A stretch of DNA of 64,000 nucleotides from Herbidospora yilanensis. Its GTDB lineage: Bacteria > Actinomycetota > Actinomycetes > Streptosporangiales > Streptosporangiaceae. Shown in pieces: positions 56,409 through 64,000 of the stretch. Under the pieces are notes generated by a model, which was not told the DNA's origin, did no database searches, and saw only the letters and a list, made by a program, of their open reading frames with translations. Every line of letters starts with the position of its first letter. Positions within the stretch are counted from its first letter, which is position 1. A program made the position numbers and the translations under genes. The stretch covers positions 124,001 to 188,000 of the forward strand of contig NZ_BBXE01000018.1 in assembly GCF_001570565.1 (NCBI RefSeq), read 5' to 3'.

Positions 56409-57908
56409 ATGAAGGCGACCCGCCGCGAATGGCTCGGCCTGACGGTCCTGGCCCTGCCCACCCTGCTGATGTCACTCGACGTCAGCGTGCTCTACCTGGC
56501 ACTGCCCCACCTCAGCCGCGACCTCGGGGCGACCGGCACCGAGCAGCTCTGGATCCTGGACGTCTACTCGTTCATGCTGGCCGGGTTCCTGGTCACCATG
56601 GGCACACTCGGCGACCGGATCGGCCGCCGCAGGCTGCTGCTGATCGGCGCGGCGGCCTTCGGGCTCTGCTCGGTGGCCGCCGCCTACGCGAGCAGCCCCG
56701 GGATGCTCATCGCGGCCCGCGCGCTGCTCGGCGTGGCCGGGGCGACGCTGATGCCGTCGACGATGGCGCTGATCAGGAACATGTTCCGCGATCCCAAGGA
56801 GATGGCCACCGCGATCGGCGTCTGGTTCTCCTGCTTCATGGGCGGCATGACCCTCGGCCCGCTGGTCGGCGGCGCGCTGCTGAACCACTTCTGGTGGGGG
56901 TCGGCGTTCCTGCTCGGCGTGCCGGTGATGGCCCTGCTGCTGGTGGTCGGCCCGGTCCTGCTGCCCGAGCACCGCGCCCCGCAGGCGGGCCGCCTCGACC
57001 TGGCCAGCGTCGCCCTCTCGCTGGCCGCGATCCTCCCGGTCGTCTTCGGCCTGAAGGAGATCGCCCGGACCGGCGTGGCCGCCGGATCCCTCGCCGCGGT
57101 CGCCGCGGGGCTCCTGGCGGGATTCGTCTTCGTACGCCGCCAGGCCCGCCTCACCAGCCCGCTGCTCGACCTGAAGCTCTTCCTGAACCGCTCGTTCGGC
57201 AGCGCGCTCGGCACCTCGCTCACCCTGGGCGTGGTGATGGCCGGCATCACCCTCGTCACCTCGCTCTACCTGCAGAGCGTCGCCGGGCTGTCGCCGCTTG
57301 AGGCCGGGTTGTGGATGATCCCGCAGGCCGTCGCGATGGCCGCCGGCATGACGGTCGCCCCCCGCCTGGCCGCCCGCATCCGGCCGGCCCACCTGATGGC
57401 GGCCGGGCTCGTGGTGGCGGCCGCCGGCATGTTCGTGCAGACGCAGACCAGCGTGGCGACCGTGGTCGTGGGCCTGTCGCTGGCCGGGATCGGCATCGCC
57501 CCCACGATGGCCCTGACGATGAACCTGATCATGGCTTCGGCCCCGCCGGAGAAGGCCGGTTCCGCGGCGTCCCTGTCGGAGACCGGCGGCGAGTTCGGCG
57601 TCGCCATGGGCATCGCCACCCTGGGCAGCCTGGCGACCTACGTCTACCGTTCGTCGATCACCGTCTCCGACGAGCAGGCCCGCCAGGGCATCACCGAGGC
57701 GGCGATCGCCGCGCAGCGGATCGGCGGGACGGCCGGCGAGCACCTGCTGGAGGCGGCCCGCGCGGCCTTCACCTCGGGCCTGGTCGTGGTGGCCGCGACC
57801 GGCACCGTGGTCTTCGCCGCCCTGGCCGTGCTGGTCGGCGTGGCCTTCCGGCACCTCCCGGCCATGAACACGCCGGCCGCCGAAGACGAGGCGCTCGTCA
57901 GCGTGTGA
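56409..57908 (+). CDS. MFS drug/proton antiporter, DHA2 (14-segment) type
   Basis: A 499-residue efflux pump with about fourteen membrane segments. DHA2 motifs: LDVSVLYLALPHL in segment 1, LWILDVYSFMLAGFLVTMGTLGDRIGRRRLL (motif A region), RALLGVAGATLMPSTMALIRNMF. AAGGAG before the ATG. Probably the output gene of the adjacent sigma factor. It overlaps the convergent DUF402 gene by 11 bp. Similar along its length to the pump at 61693. Confidence 0.92.
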   Translation: MKATRREWLGLTVLALPTLLMSLDVSVLYLALPHLSRDLGATGTEQLWILDVYSFMLAGFLVTMGTLGDRIGRRRLLLIGAAAFGLCSVAAAYASSPGMLIAARALLGVAGATLMPSTMALIRNMFRDPKEMATAIGVWFSCFMGGMTLGPLVGGALLNHFWWGSAFLLGVPVMALLLVVGPVLLPEHRAPQAGRLDLASVALSLAAILPVVFGLKEIARTGVAAGSLAAVAAGLLAGFVFVRRQARLTSPLLDLKLFLNRSFGSALGTSLTLGVVMAGITLVTSLYLQSVAGLSPLEAGLWMIPQAVAMAAGMTVAPRLAARIRPAHLMAAGLVVAAAGMFVQTQTSVATVVVGLSLAGIGIAPTMALTMNLIMASAPPEKAGSAASLSETGGEFGVAMGIATLGSLATYVYRSSITVSDEQARQGITEAAIAAQRIGGTAGEHLLEAARAAFTSGLVVVAATGTVVFAALAVLVGVAFRHLPAMNTPAAEDEALVSV

Positions 57909-58410
57909 CGAGCCCTTCCAGCTTGTCGAGCCAGCCCCGATGGACGCGCCCGAAAGGCTCCCGCCTCTCGGTGACCGCGTCCATCAGCCATTCGGCGGTC
58001 TGTTCGGCCTGCGCGACGACGTCGGGCGGATAGCCGAACCGCACCCGGTGCTCCTGGAACTCGTCGGCGTCGTCGAGGAAGATCCGGCCGTCGGTCTTGC
58101 GGATCACGTCGAGGTCGAGGTCGATCATCGTGATGTCGACGTCGGAGACGACCGGGACGGTCGTCACGTCGACGTAGACCTCGGTCTCGTGGGGGTGGGC
58201 GTTGAACGAGGCCGTCCACCAGGCGTGCCGCGGGAACAGCATGACGAACGGGAACTCGTAGACGAACTTCGGCTCGTGCCCCTTGCGGGCCGCGATCCCT
58301 TTCCGGTGGCCGGTCCAGACGCCGTGCTCGTCTTCGCCGAGGAGGACGCCGGGGAAGTTCCAGTGGAGGGATTCGTCGTACTTGCGGTAAACGATCGCCA
58401 GGTCCGTCAC
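57898..58410 (-). CDS. DUF402 (FomD/nucleoside-diphosphatase-like) protein
   Basis: A 170-residue DUF402 protein: YRKYDESLHWNFPG, Tyr/Phe-rich strands and the metal-binding DLDLDVIRK-(10)-DADEFQEH region. Characterised relatives (FomD, bacterial nucleoside tri/diphosphatases) hydrolyse phosphate anhydrides with divalent metal. Start chosen as the GTG at 58410; the longer open frame would overlap the divergent SARP gene. The 40-bp divergent gap must hold both promoters. Confidence 0.8.
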   Translation of the reverse strand: MTDLAIVYRKYDESLHWNFPGVLLGEDEHGVWTGHRKGIAARKGHEPKFVYEFPFVMLFPRHAWWTASFNAHPHETEVYVDVTTVPVVSDVDITMIDLDLDVIRKTDGRIFLDDADEFQEHRVRFGYPPDVVAQAEQTAEWLMDAVTERREPFGRVHRGWLDKLEGLVTR

Positions 58411-58450
58411 GTCATCCGACCCTAACCGAAGGTGCGCCAGAATCGGAGGT

Positions 58451-61400
58451 ATGCGTTTCGCCATTCTGGGCCCCCTCGACGTGCGCCGCGACGACGGCAC
58501 CCCCGTCGAGCTCACCGGCCCGCGCGGACGCACCCTCCTCGCCGCCCTCGCCCTCGACGCGGGCAAGGTCGTGCCCACCGCCCGGCTCATCGACGTCCTC
58601 TACGGCGCCACGCCCCCCGCCGGGGCCGCCAACGCCCTCCAGGCCCAGGTCAGCCGGCTCCGCACCGCCCTGGGCGGGCACATCGCCCACACCTCCGCGG
58701 GCTACCGCCTCGACACCGACCCCGGCGACGTCGACGCCCACCGCTTCGAACGCCTCACGGCCGAGCACCGCTTCGCCGAGGCGCTGGCGCTCTGGCGCGG
58801 CCCCGCCCTCGACGGCCTCCCCGAGACCCTGCGCGGCGCCGCCGCCCGCCTGACCGAACTCCACCTGACGGCCTACCTGGGCCTGATCGACACCGAGCCG
58901 GTCACCCCGGCCCTGCTGACCGGGACCGGCGCCGTCCCCGGCCTGCCCGAGATGATCACCCGCCACCCCCTCCACGAGGGCCTGCGCGCCCGCCACATCA
59001 GGCTCCTGGCCGCCACGGGCCGCCCCGCCGAGGCGCTGAGCGCGTACGAGGAGGCCCGCCGCCTCCTCGACGAGGAACTCGGCACGACCCCGTCCGAGGA
59101 GCTGACGGCGGCCTACCTGGCGGTCTTGCGGGGCGAGGTCCCGGCGGCCGACGATCCACGCCCCGCCGAGCCGGGACCGGCCCCTCACGCCACGGCGCCC
59201 GAGCGTGTCGGGGTCCCCGTCCAGTTCACCGCGCTGGTCGGCCGGGAGAACGAACTCGCGGCCGTCCGGGAGATGATGTCCACCGCCCGGCTGGTCACCC
59301 TGACCGGCCCCGGCGGCACCGGCAAGACGCGGGTGGCCGCCGAGGCGTGCGCCACCGCCGGCTCCCCCGTCTACTTCGTCGAACTCGCCCCGCTGGCCGA
59401 CGCCGCCGAGATCCCCCAGGCCGTGCTCAGCACCCTCGGGCTGCGGGAAGGACGGCTGCTCGGGCAGGGCGCCCAGCCCGTCGCCGACCCGGTCGACCGC
59501 ATCGCCGCCGGGATCGGCGACCGCCCGATGCTCATCGTGCTCGACAACTGCGAGCACCTCGTCGAGGCCGCCGCCGGCTTCGCCGGACGTCTGCTGTCCG
59601 CCTGCCCGAGGCTGCGGATCATGGCCACCAGCCGCGAGCCCCTCGCCATCGCCGCCGAGCGGTTGTGCCCGATCCCGCCGCTGGCCCTCCCGCCGTCGGG
59701 GATCGATCCCGCCGACGCCCTCTCCTACCCTTCGGTACGCCTGTTCGCCGACCGCGCCGCCGCCGTGCGACCGGGCTTCTGGGAGTCGGCCCAGCCCGCC
59801 GAGCTCGACGCCGTCATCAGGATCTGCCGCGCCCTCGACGGGCTGCCGCTCGCGATCGAACTCGCCGCGGCCAGGGTCCGCACGCTCCCGGTGACCGACA
59901 TCGCCGACGCCACCGACCCGTTCGCGGTGCTGGCGCGCGGGAGCCGTACCGCCGAACCGCGACACCGCACCCTGCGCGCGGTGATCGCCTGGAGCTGGGA
60001 CCTGCTCGACGACGACGAACGTGTGCTCGCCCGCCGCCTGACCGTCTTCCGCGGCGGCGCGACGCTCAAGGCCGCGCAGGAGGTCTGCGGGCTGCCCCGG
60101 CACGACGTGCTCGACCTGCTCGCCGGGCTGGCCGACAAGTCGCTCATCGAGGTCGCCGGCACCCACTACCGCATGCTCGACACCATCCGGGCGTTCTGCG
60201 CCGAACAGCTCGCCGAAGCGGGTGAAGCGGAGCGGTTCCGGCAGGCCCACGCCGCCTTTTTCCGCGACTTCGCGCTGGCCGCCGACCCCCACCTGCGCAC
60301 GGGCGACCAGCTCGAATGGTTGCGCCGCATGGACGCCGACCACGAGAACATGCTGGCCGCCCTCCGCCACGCCGACCCCGCCGACGCGCTGCTGCTCTAC
60401 TCCGGCCTGACCGGCTACTGGTGGCTGCGCGGCCTGCGCAGCGAGTCGATCAGCTCCGCCACCGAGCTGCTGGCCCGGCTCGGCCCGCGGCCGGAGATGT
60501 CCGAGGAGTTCGCGGTGTGCGTGCTGAGCGCCGTCGTCGGCGGCGTCGCCGACCCCGGGCTGCGCGCCCAGCTCGACCGCGTCGCCGAGTGGCTCGACGG
60601 CTTCCGGGCGCCGAACCGGCAACCGCTGTTGTGGGTGCTCTGGTCGCAGGCCGTCGGCCCGCCCGACCCGGCGCTGGCCGACGACCTGATCGCCCTCCAG
60701 GCCACCTTCGAGCTCGACCCGTGGACCCGCTCCCTGTCGCGGTTCGGCTGGGGCCTGCTGGCCCTGTTCGAGGGCGACCACGTGCGGGCCGAGGAGAACC
60801 TCGCCCCAGCCCTGGCCGGCTTCACCACGATCGGCGACCGCTGGGGCATGTCGATGGCGACGACCGGCCTGGCCGAGGTCGCCGAATGGACCGGCCGCCG
60901 TGCCGAGGCCCTCGACCTCGTCGACCGGGCCCTCGACCTGCTCCAGAAGCTCGGCACCACCGTCGACATCGCCGAGCTGCTGTGCCGCCGGGCCCAGAAC
61001 CGGCTCGTGCTCTCCGAACGGTCCGGCCCGGCCCTGCACGCCGCGATCCACGCCGACTTCTCCCGCGCCGCCGAACTGGCCCGCGAGGCCGGCGCGGTCG
61101 AGATGATCGGCCGGGCCCGCATCGGCCTGGCCGACCTGGCCCGCCTCCACGGTTCCCTCGCCGAGGCCCGCCAACTGGCCGAACAGGTCCTGGCCGAGTC
61201 CGGCGGCGACTGGTTCAGCCTCGACGAGATCCGCGTCGCCGCCAACCTCACCCTGGGCTGGATCGCCTACGCCGAAGGCGACCCCGACCGCACCGAACAC
61301 CACCACCGCCAGGCCCTGTCGTCGGTGTACGTCCAGCGCAACCGCCTCCAGGCCGCCCGCGTGACCGAGGGCCTGGCCGGCGCGGTCTTCCTCCGCGACG

Positions 61401-61606
61401 ACCCGGCGGGCGCGGCGGCCCTCCTCGGCATCAGCACGGCCCTGCGCGAGGGCCTGCCCAGCGACGAACCCGACCCGACCCGCCTGGCCGCCCGCTGCCG
61501 GGCCGTCCTCGGCGAGGCGACCTACGCCGCCGCCCACGCGCGCGGCCTGGAGATGCCGAAAGACCGGCTCATCCCGGTCGTCCTGGAACTGTCCCCGCCC
61601 GCCTGA
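58451..61606 (+). CDS. SARP/AfsR-type regulator with NB-ARC-like ATPase and TPR domains
   Basis: A 1051-residue regulator. Residues 1-90 are an OmpR-type winged helix (FAILGPLDVRRDDG, LIDVLYGATPPAGAANALQAQVSRLRTALG); 95-235 a bacterial transcriptional activation domain; 255-600 an ATPase with P-loop GPGGTGKT at 286-293 and a MLIVLDNCEHL Walker B; the remainder is TPR-like helices. SARPs activate pathway genes by binding heptamer direct repeats. The downstream MFS promoter has such an array, so it is the likely target. ATG start has GGAGGT six bases upstream. Confidence 0.92.
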   Translation: MRFAILGPLDVRRDDGTPVELTGPRGRTLLAALALDAGKVVPTARLIDVLYGATPPAGAANALQAQVSRLRTALGGHIAHTSAGYRLDTDPGDVDAHRFERLTAEHRFAEALALWRGPALDGLPETLRGAAARLTELHLTAYLGLIDTEPVTPALLTGTGAVPGLPEMITRHPLHEGLRARHIRLLAATGRPAEALSAYEEARRLLDEELGTTPSEELTAAYLAVLRGEVPAADDPRPAEPGPAPHATAPERVGVPVQFTALVGRENELAAVREMMSTARLVTLTGPGGTGKTRVAAEACATAGSPVYFVELAPLADAAEIPQAVLSTLGLREGRLLGQGAQPVADPVDRIAAGIGDRPMLIVLDNCEHLVEAAAGFAGRLLSACPRLRIMATSREPLAIAAERLCPIPPLALPPSGIDPADALSYPSVRLFADRAAAVRPGFWESAQPAELDAVIRICRALDGLPLAIELAAARVRTLPVTDIADATDPFAVLARGSRTAEPRHRTLRAVIAWSWDLLDDDERVLARRLTVFRGGATLKAAQEVCGLPRHDVLDLLAGLADKSLIEVAGTHYRMLDTIRAFCAEQLAEAGEAERFRQAHAAFFRDFALAADPHLRTGDQLEWLRRMDADHENMLAALRHADPADALLLYSGLTGYWWLRGLRSESISSATELLARLGPRPEMSEEFAVCVLSAVVGGVADPGLRAQLDRVAEWLDGFRAPNRQPLLWVLWSQAVGPPDPALADDLIALQATFELDPWTRSLSRFGWGLLALFEGDHVRAEENLAPALAGFTTIGDRWGMSMATTGLAEVAEWTGRRAEALDLVDRALDLLQKLGTTVDIAELLCRRAQNRLVLSERSGPALHAAIHADFSRAAELAREAGAVEMIGRARIGLADLARLHGSLAEARQLAEQVLAESGGDWFSLDEIRVAANLTLGWIAYAEGDPDRTEHHHRQALSSVYVQRNRLQAARVTEGLAGAVFLRDDPAGAAALLGISTALREGLPSDEPDPTRLAARCRAVLGEATYAAAHARGLEMPKDRLIPVVLELSPPA

Positions 61607-61612
61607 GCCGAC

Positions 61613-61672
61613 GTCAGCGAGCGGTCAGCGGCCCGTCAGCCGCGTCAGCGGGTGGTCAGCCGCAGGTCAGCG
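61613..61672 (+). promoter_or_regulatory. Array of six direct heptamers, candidate SARP-binding site
   Basis: GTCAGC(G/C) starts at 61613, 61624, 61635, 61644, 61655 and 61666: intervals 11, 11, 9, 11, 11 bp. It fills most of the 86-bp gap between the SARP gene and the MFS gene and ends 20 bp before the ATG. SARPs are known to bind heptamers at 11-bp intervals. Confidence 0.78.
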
Positions 61673-61692
61673 GCCCGGCCCAACCTGGGGTC

Positions 61693-63255
61693 ATGACTTC
61701 CACCACCCCCGCCGCCGCTGGGAAGAAGTGGGGCACGCTGGTCATCTCGTGCCTCGCCATGCTGCTGCTCGCCCTTGACGTCACCGTTCTCCACCTGGCC
61801 ACGCCCAAGCTGGTCGAGGACATGACCCCGTCCGCGACCCAACTGCTCTGGATCCTGGACGTCTACGGCTTCGCCCTGGCCGGTCTGCTGATCACCTTCG
61901 GCAACATCGGCGACCGCATAGGACGCAAGAAGCTCCTGCTGATCGGCACGGTCGCGTTCGGCGCCGCATCCGCGCTGACCGCCTACGCGCCCACCCCCGA
62001 GTTGCTGATCGCCGCACGGGCGCTGCTGGGCGTGGCCGGGGCGACGATCATGCCGTCGACCTTGTCGATCATCCGGAACGTCTTCACCGATCCGAAGGAG
62101 CGCACCGCCGCCGTCGGCATCTGGAGCAGCGTCTCGGCCCTCGGTTTCGCCATCGGCCCGGTGGTCGGCGGCGCCCTGCTCGACCACTTCTGGTGGGGTT
62201 CGGTGTTCCTGATCAACGTCCCCATCACGCTCGTGCTCGTCGTGGTCGGCTCGATCGTCCTGCCGGAGTCGCGCAACCCGAACCCCGGCCGCCTCGACGT
62301 CGTCAGCGTCCCGCTGTCGATCGTCGGCGTCGTCTCCTTCGTGTACGCCTTCAAGGTCGCCGCCCACGACGGCCTCGCCGAGCCCGCGGTCTGGATCTCC
62401 ACCGCGCTCAGCCTGATCACCATGGTCGTGTTCGTGCGCCGGCAGACCCGGCTGGCCGAGCCCCTGATCGACGTGCGGCTGTTCCGGCTGCGCGCCTTCT
62501 CCGGGGCCGTCGGCGCCAACGTGGCGGTCATCTTCGGCACGTTGTCGATCTCGGTGGCCTTCGCCCAGTACTTCCAGCTCGTGCGGGGCTGGTCTCCCCT
62601 GATCGCGGGCCTGGCGGGCCTGCCGGGCGGCGTCGGCGCCGCCATCGCCGGCGGTCTGGCCGGCACCCTGATCATGGCGATCGGCCGGGCCAAGACGGTC
62701 GCGCTGGGCCTGTTCCTGACCTCGGTCGGCTTCTTCCTCTACGGCCTGATCGACGTCGACACCAGCTACGGCTTCATGTTGCTCCCGATGATCGTCGCCG
62801 GTCTCGGCATGGGCTTCACCTTCGCCGTGACCAACGACACGATCATCGCCTCGGTCCCCCGGGAACGCGCCGGCGCCGCCTCCGCGATCTCCGAGACCGC
62901 GACCGAGGTCGGCGGCGCGCTCGGCATCGCCGTCCTGGGCAGCGTCCTGGGCGGCCTCTACACCGGGAACCTGACCGTGCCCACCGGGATCCCGGCCGAG
63001 GCGGCCGACGTGGCCGGCGAGTCGCTGGGCGGGGCCGTGCACGTGGCCTCCCAGCTCCCCGCCCCGCTCGGCGCCCAGCTCCTGGAGGCCGCCCAGCGCA
63101 CCTTCGTCGACTCGATGCACTCGACCCTGGTGGTCGGCGCGGTCTCGATGATCGTCCTGGCCGGAGCCTGCCTCTGGGCGCTGCGCGGCACCCCGAAGGA
63201 GATCCCCGAGGTCATCCTCGACGACGCCGGCCGGGTCGAGGAGCCCGTCGGCTGA
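61693..63255 (+). CDS. MFS drug/proton antiporter, DHA2 type
   Basis: A 520-residue, about 14-segment efflux pump, LLALDVTVLHLATPKL in segment 1, LLWILDVYGFALAGLLITFGNIGDRIGRKKLL, and RALLGVAGATIMPSTLSIIRNVF. It is very similar to the pump at 56409, suggesting local duplication with different regulators. Start is the ATG of MTSTTPA at 61693; the open frame upstream lies inside the SARP gene. Probably controlled by the SARP array. Confidence 0.92.
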   Translation: MTSTTPAAAGKKWGTLVISCLAMLLLALDVTVLHLATPKLVEDMTPSATQLLWILDVYGFALAGLLITFGNIGDRIGRKKLLLIGTVAFGAASALTAYAPTPELLIAARALLGVAGATIMPSTLSIIRNVFTDPKERTAAVGIWSSVSALGFAIGPVVGGALLDHFWWGSVFLINVPITLVLVVVGSIVLPESRNPNPGRLDVVSVPLSIVGVVSFVYAFKVAAHDGLAEPAVWISTALSLITMVVFVRRQTRLAEPLIDVRLFRLRAFSGAVGANVAVIFGTLSISVAFAQYFQLVRGWSPLIAGLAGLPGGVGAAIAGGLAGTLIMAIGRAKTVALGLFLTSVGFFLYGLIDVDTSYGFMLLPMIVAGLGMGFTFAVTNDTIIASVPRERAGAASAISETATEVGGALGIAVLGSVLGGLYTGNLTVPTGIPAEAADVAGESLGGAVHVASQLPAPLGAQLLEAAQRTFVDSMHSTLVVGAVSMIVLAGACLWALRGTPKEIPEVILDDAGRVEEPVG

Positions 63256-63429
63256 CACGTCGGCCGAGTCGCTCCGTTCTGCGGGTAACCGCCCTGAACC
63301 GGGCCCGAATCGATCGCCAGACTCAGGTCGTCGCGAGGCCGGCCTGAGCGGCCGGTTGGCGCCGGATACGGCGGGAGCGCGGAGCGGCGGGCGGTGCCGG
63401 GGTGGGCGGAGCCGTAACGGAGCAGGAGA

Positions 63430-63457
63430 AAGGCCCTTCCCCAGAGGGAAGGGCCTT
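63430..63457. terminator. Terminator of rnj (and possibly the MFS gene)
   Basis: Perfect 12-bp stem, AAGGCCCTTCCC and GGGAAGGGCCTT, four-base loop, eight bases past the rnj stop on the minus strand. Confidence 0.92.
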
Positions 63458-63464
63458 CGCGGGG

Positions 63465-64000
63465 TCAGGCCTCGACGACCACCGGGATGATCATCGGCCG
63501 GCGGCGGTAGGTGTCGCTCACCCAGCGGCCGACCGTGCGGCGGACGACGCGGCGGATCTGCAGCACGTCGGCCACTCCCGCCGCGGCCGTTTCCTGGAGC
63601 GCCTTCTCGATCTGGGGGATCACCGCGTCGAGCGAGTCGGGGTCGATGCCCGATCCGCGCGCCGTGATCTCGGGGCCGCCCGTGAGGCGGCCGGTGGTCG
63701 AGTCGACGACCACCACGATCGAGATGAAGCCCTCGTCACCCAGGATGCGCCGGTCTTTCAGCGCCACCTCGGTGATGTCGCCGACCGAGGTGCCGTCGAC
63801 GAAGACGTAGCCGGCCGGGACCGCGCCGACCACCTTCGCCTGCCCGTCGACCAGGTCGACCACGACCCCGTCTTCGGCGATGACGACGTTCTCCTCGGGC
63901 ACCCCGGTGAGCCGCGCGAGCCGCGCGTGGGCCCGCAGGTGCCGCCACTCGCCGTGGACCGGCATGAAGTTGGACGGTTTGGTGGCGTTGAGGACGTAGA
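63465..64000 (-). CDS. rnj: Ribonuclease J, 3' part (5' end outside window)
   Basis: The frame stays open to the window edge. The visible 178 residues start LNATKPSNFMPVHGEWRHLRAHARLA, the end of the metallo-beta-lactamase/beta-CASP core with its conserved His, followed by the RNase J C-terminal domain and ending RPMIIPVVVEA. RNase J combines 5' exonuclease and endonuclease activity in RNA maturation. In actinomycetes rnj normally lies near dapA and ftsK. Confidence 0.93.
   Translation of the reverse strand, partial: YVLNATKPSNFMPVHGEWRHLRAHARLARLTGVPEENVVIAEDGVVVDLVDGQAKVVGAVPAGYVFVDGTSVGDITEVALKDRRILGDEGFISIVVVVDSTTGRLTGGPEITARGSGIDPDSLDAVIPQIEKALQETAAAGVADVLQIRRVVRRTVGRWVSDTYRRRPMIIPVVVEA

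Noticed and set aside
58412-61537. A 1041-residue open frame on the minus strand
   Set aside because: Antisense shadow of the SARP gene; low-complexity Gly/Ala/Glu sequence without domains.

Overview
The window is high-GC DNA from an actinomycete. The gene families suggest Streptosporangiales (Nonomuraea- or Streptosporangium-like), but this is inferred from gene content and codon bias; there is no rRNA to confirm it. Almost every base is coding, many genes overlap by 4 bp (ATGA, GTGA or TTGA), and no stretch longer than 300 bases lacks a gene. I see no tRNA, rRNA, insertion sequence, prophage or CRISPR array.

Layout. (1) 1-4640: the 3' part of an Lhr helicase gene, a short-chain dehydrogenase and a VOC protein. 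(2) 4630-18987: a compact nonribosomal-peptide-type gene cluster made of two divergent operons. The leftward operon is a free acyl-adenylating enzyme, a condensation-carrier didomain, and E1alpha, E1beta and E2 of a 2-oxoacid dehydrogenase-like complex; each junction overlaps by 4 bp. The rightward operon is a C-A-T-TE synthetase fused to an MFS exporter, a free carrier protein, a free condensation-like enzyme and an N,N-dimethylformamidase-like protein. Two long, similar palindromes lie in the shared promoter region. (3) 18966-26984: a probable amino-sugar or cell-wall-fragment scavenging cassette (VanX-like dipeptidase, ROK regulator, lipoprotein plus two permeases, GH3 beta-N-acetylhexosaminidase, second ROK regulator). 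(4) 27111-36644: housekeeping and repair genes: a membrane endonuclease/phosphatase-fold protein, an Rrf2 regulator, nei2, clgR, cinA, pgsA, rimO, a RodZ-like protein and ftsK.

(5) 36823-54680: a pectin and uronate catabolic island. It encodes a sodium/solute symporter, tautomerase, KdgK-type kinase, IclR regulator, KduD and KduI, GalM, a LacI regulator, and a seven-gene operon (two permeases, uronate dehydrogenase-like protein, KdgD-like dehydratase, enolase-superfamily lactone isomerase or dehydratase, Gfo/Idh-DUF6807 fusion, binding lipoprotein). A secreted pectate lyase and an alpha-ketoglutarate semialdehyde dehydrogenase follow. Five copies of one 16-bp motif before four transcription units point to an IclR regulon, and two LacI operators sit at the ABC operon. 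Together the genes would cleave pectate outside the cell, import the products, and degrade them both by the KduI/KduD/KdgK route and by the oxidative route through KdgD to alpha-ketoglutarate.

(6) 54716-63255: a DGPF protein, an ECF42-type sigma factor and an MFS pump, with two matching candidate sigma promoters; a DUF402 protein; and a SARP/AfsR-type regulator followed by a second MFS pump whose promoter carries six heptamer repeats. (7) 63465-64000: the 3' end of the ribonuclease J gene. In streptomycetes rnj and ftsK are close neighbours, so about 27 kb of accessory genes appears to separate them here.
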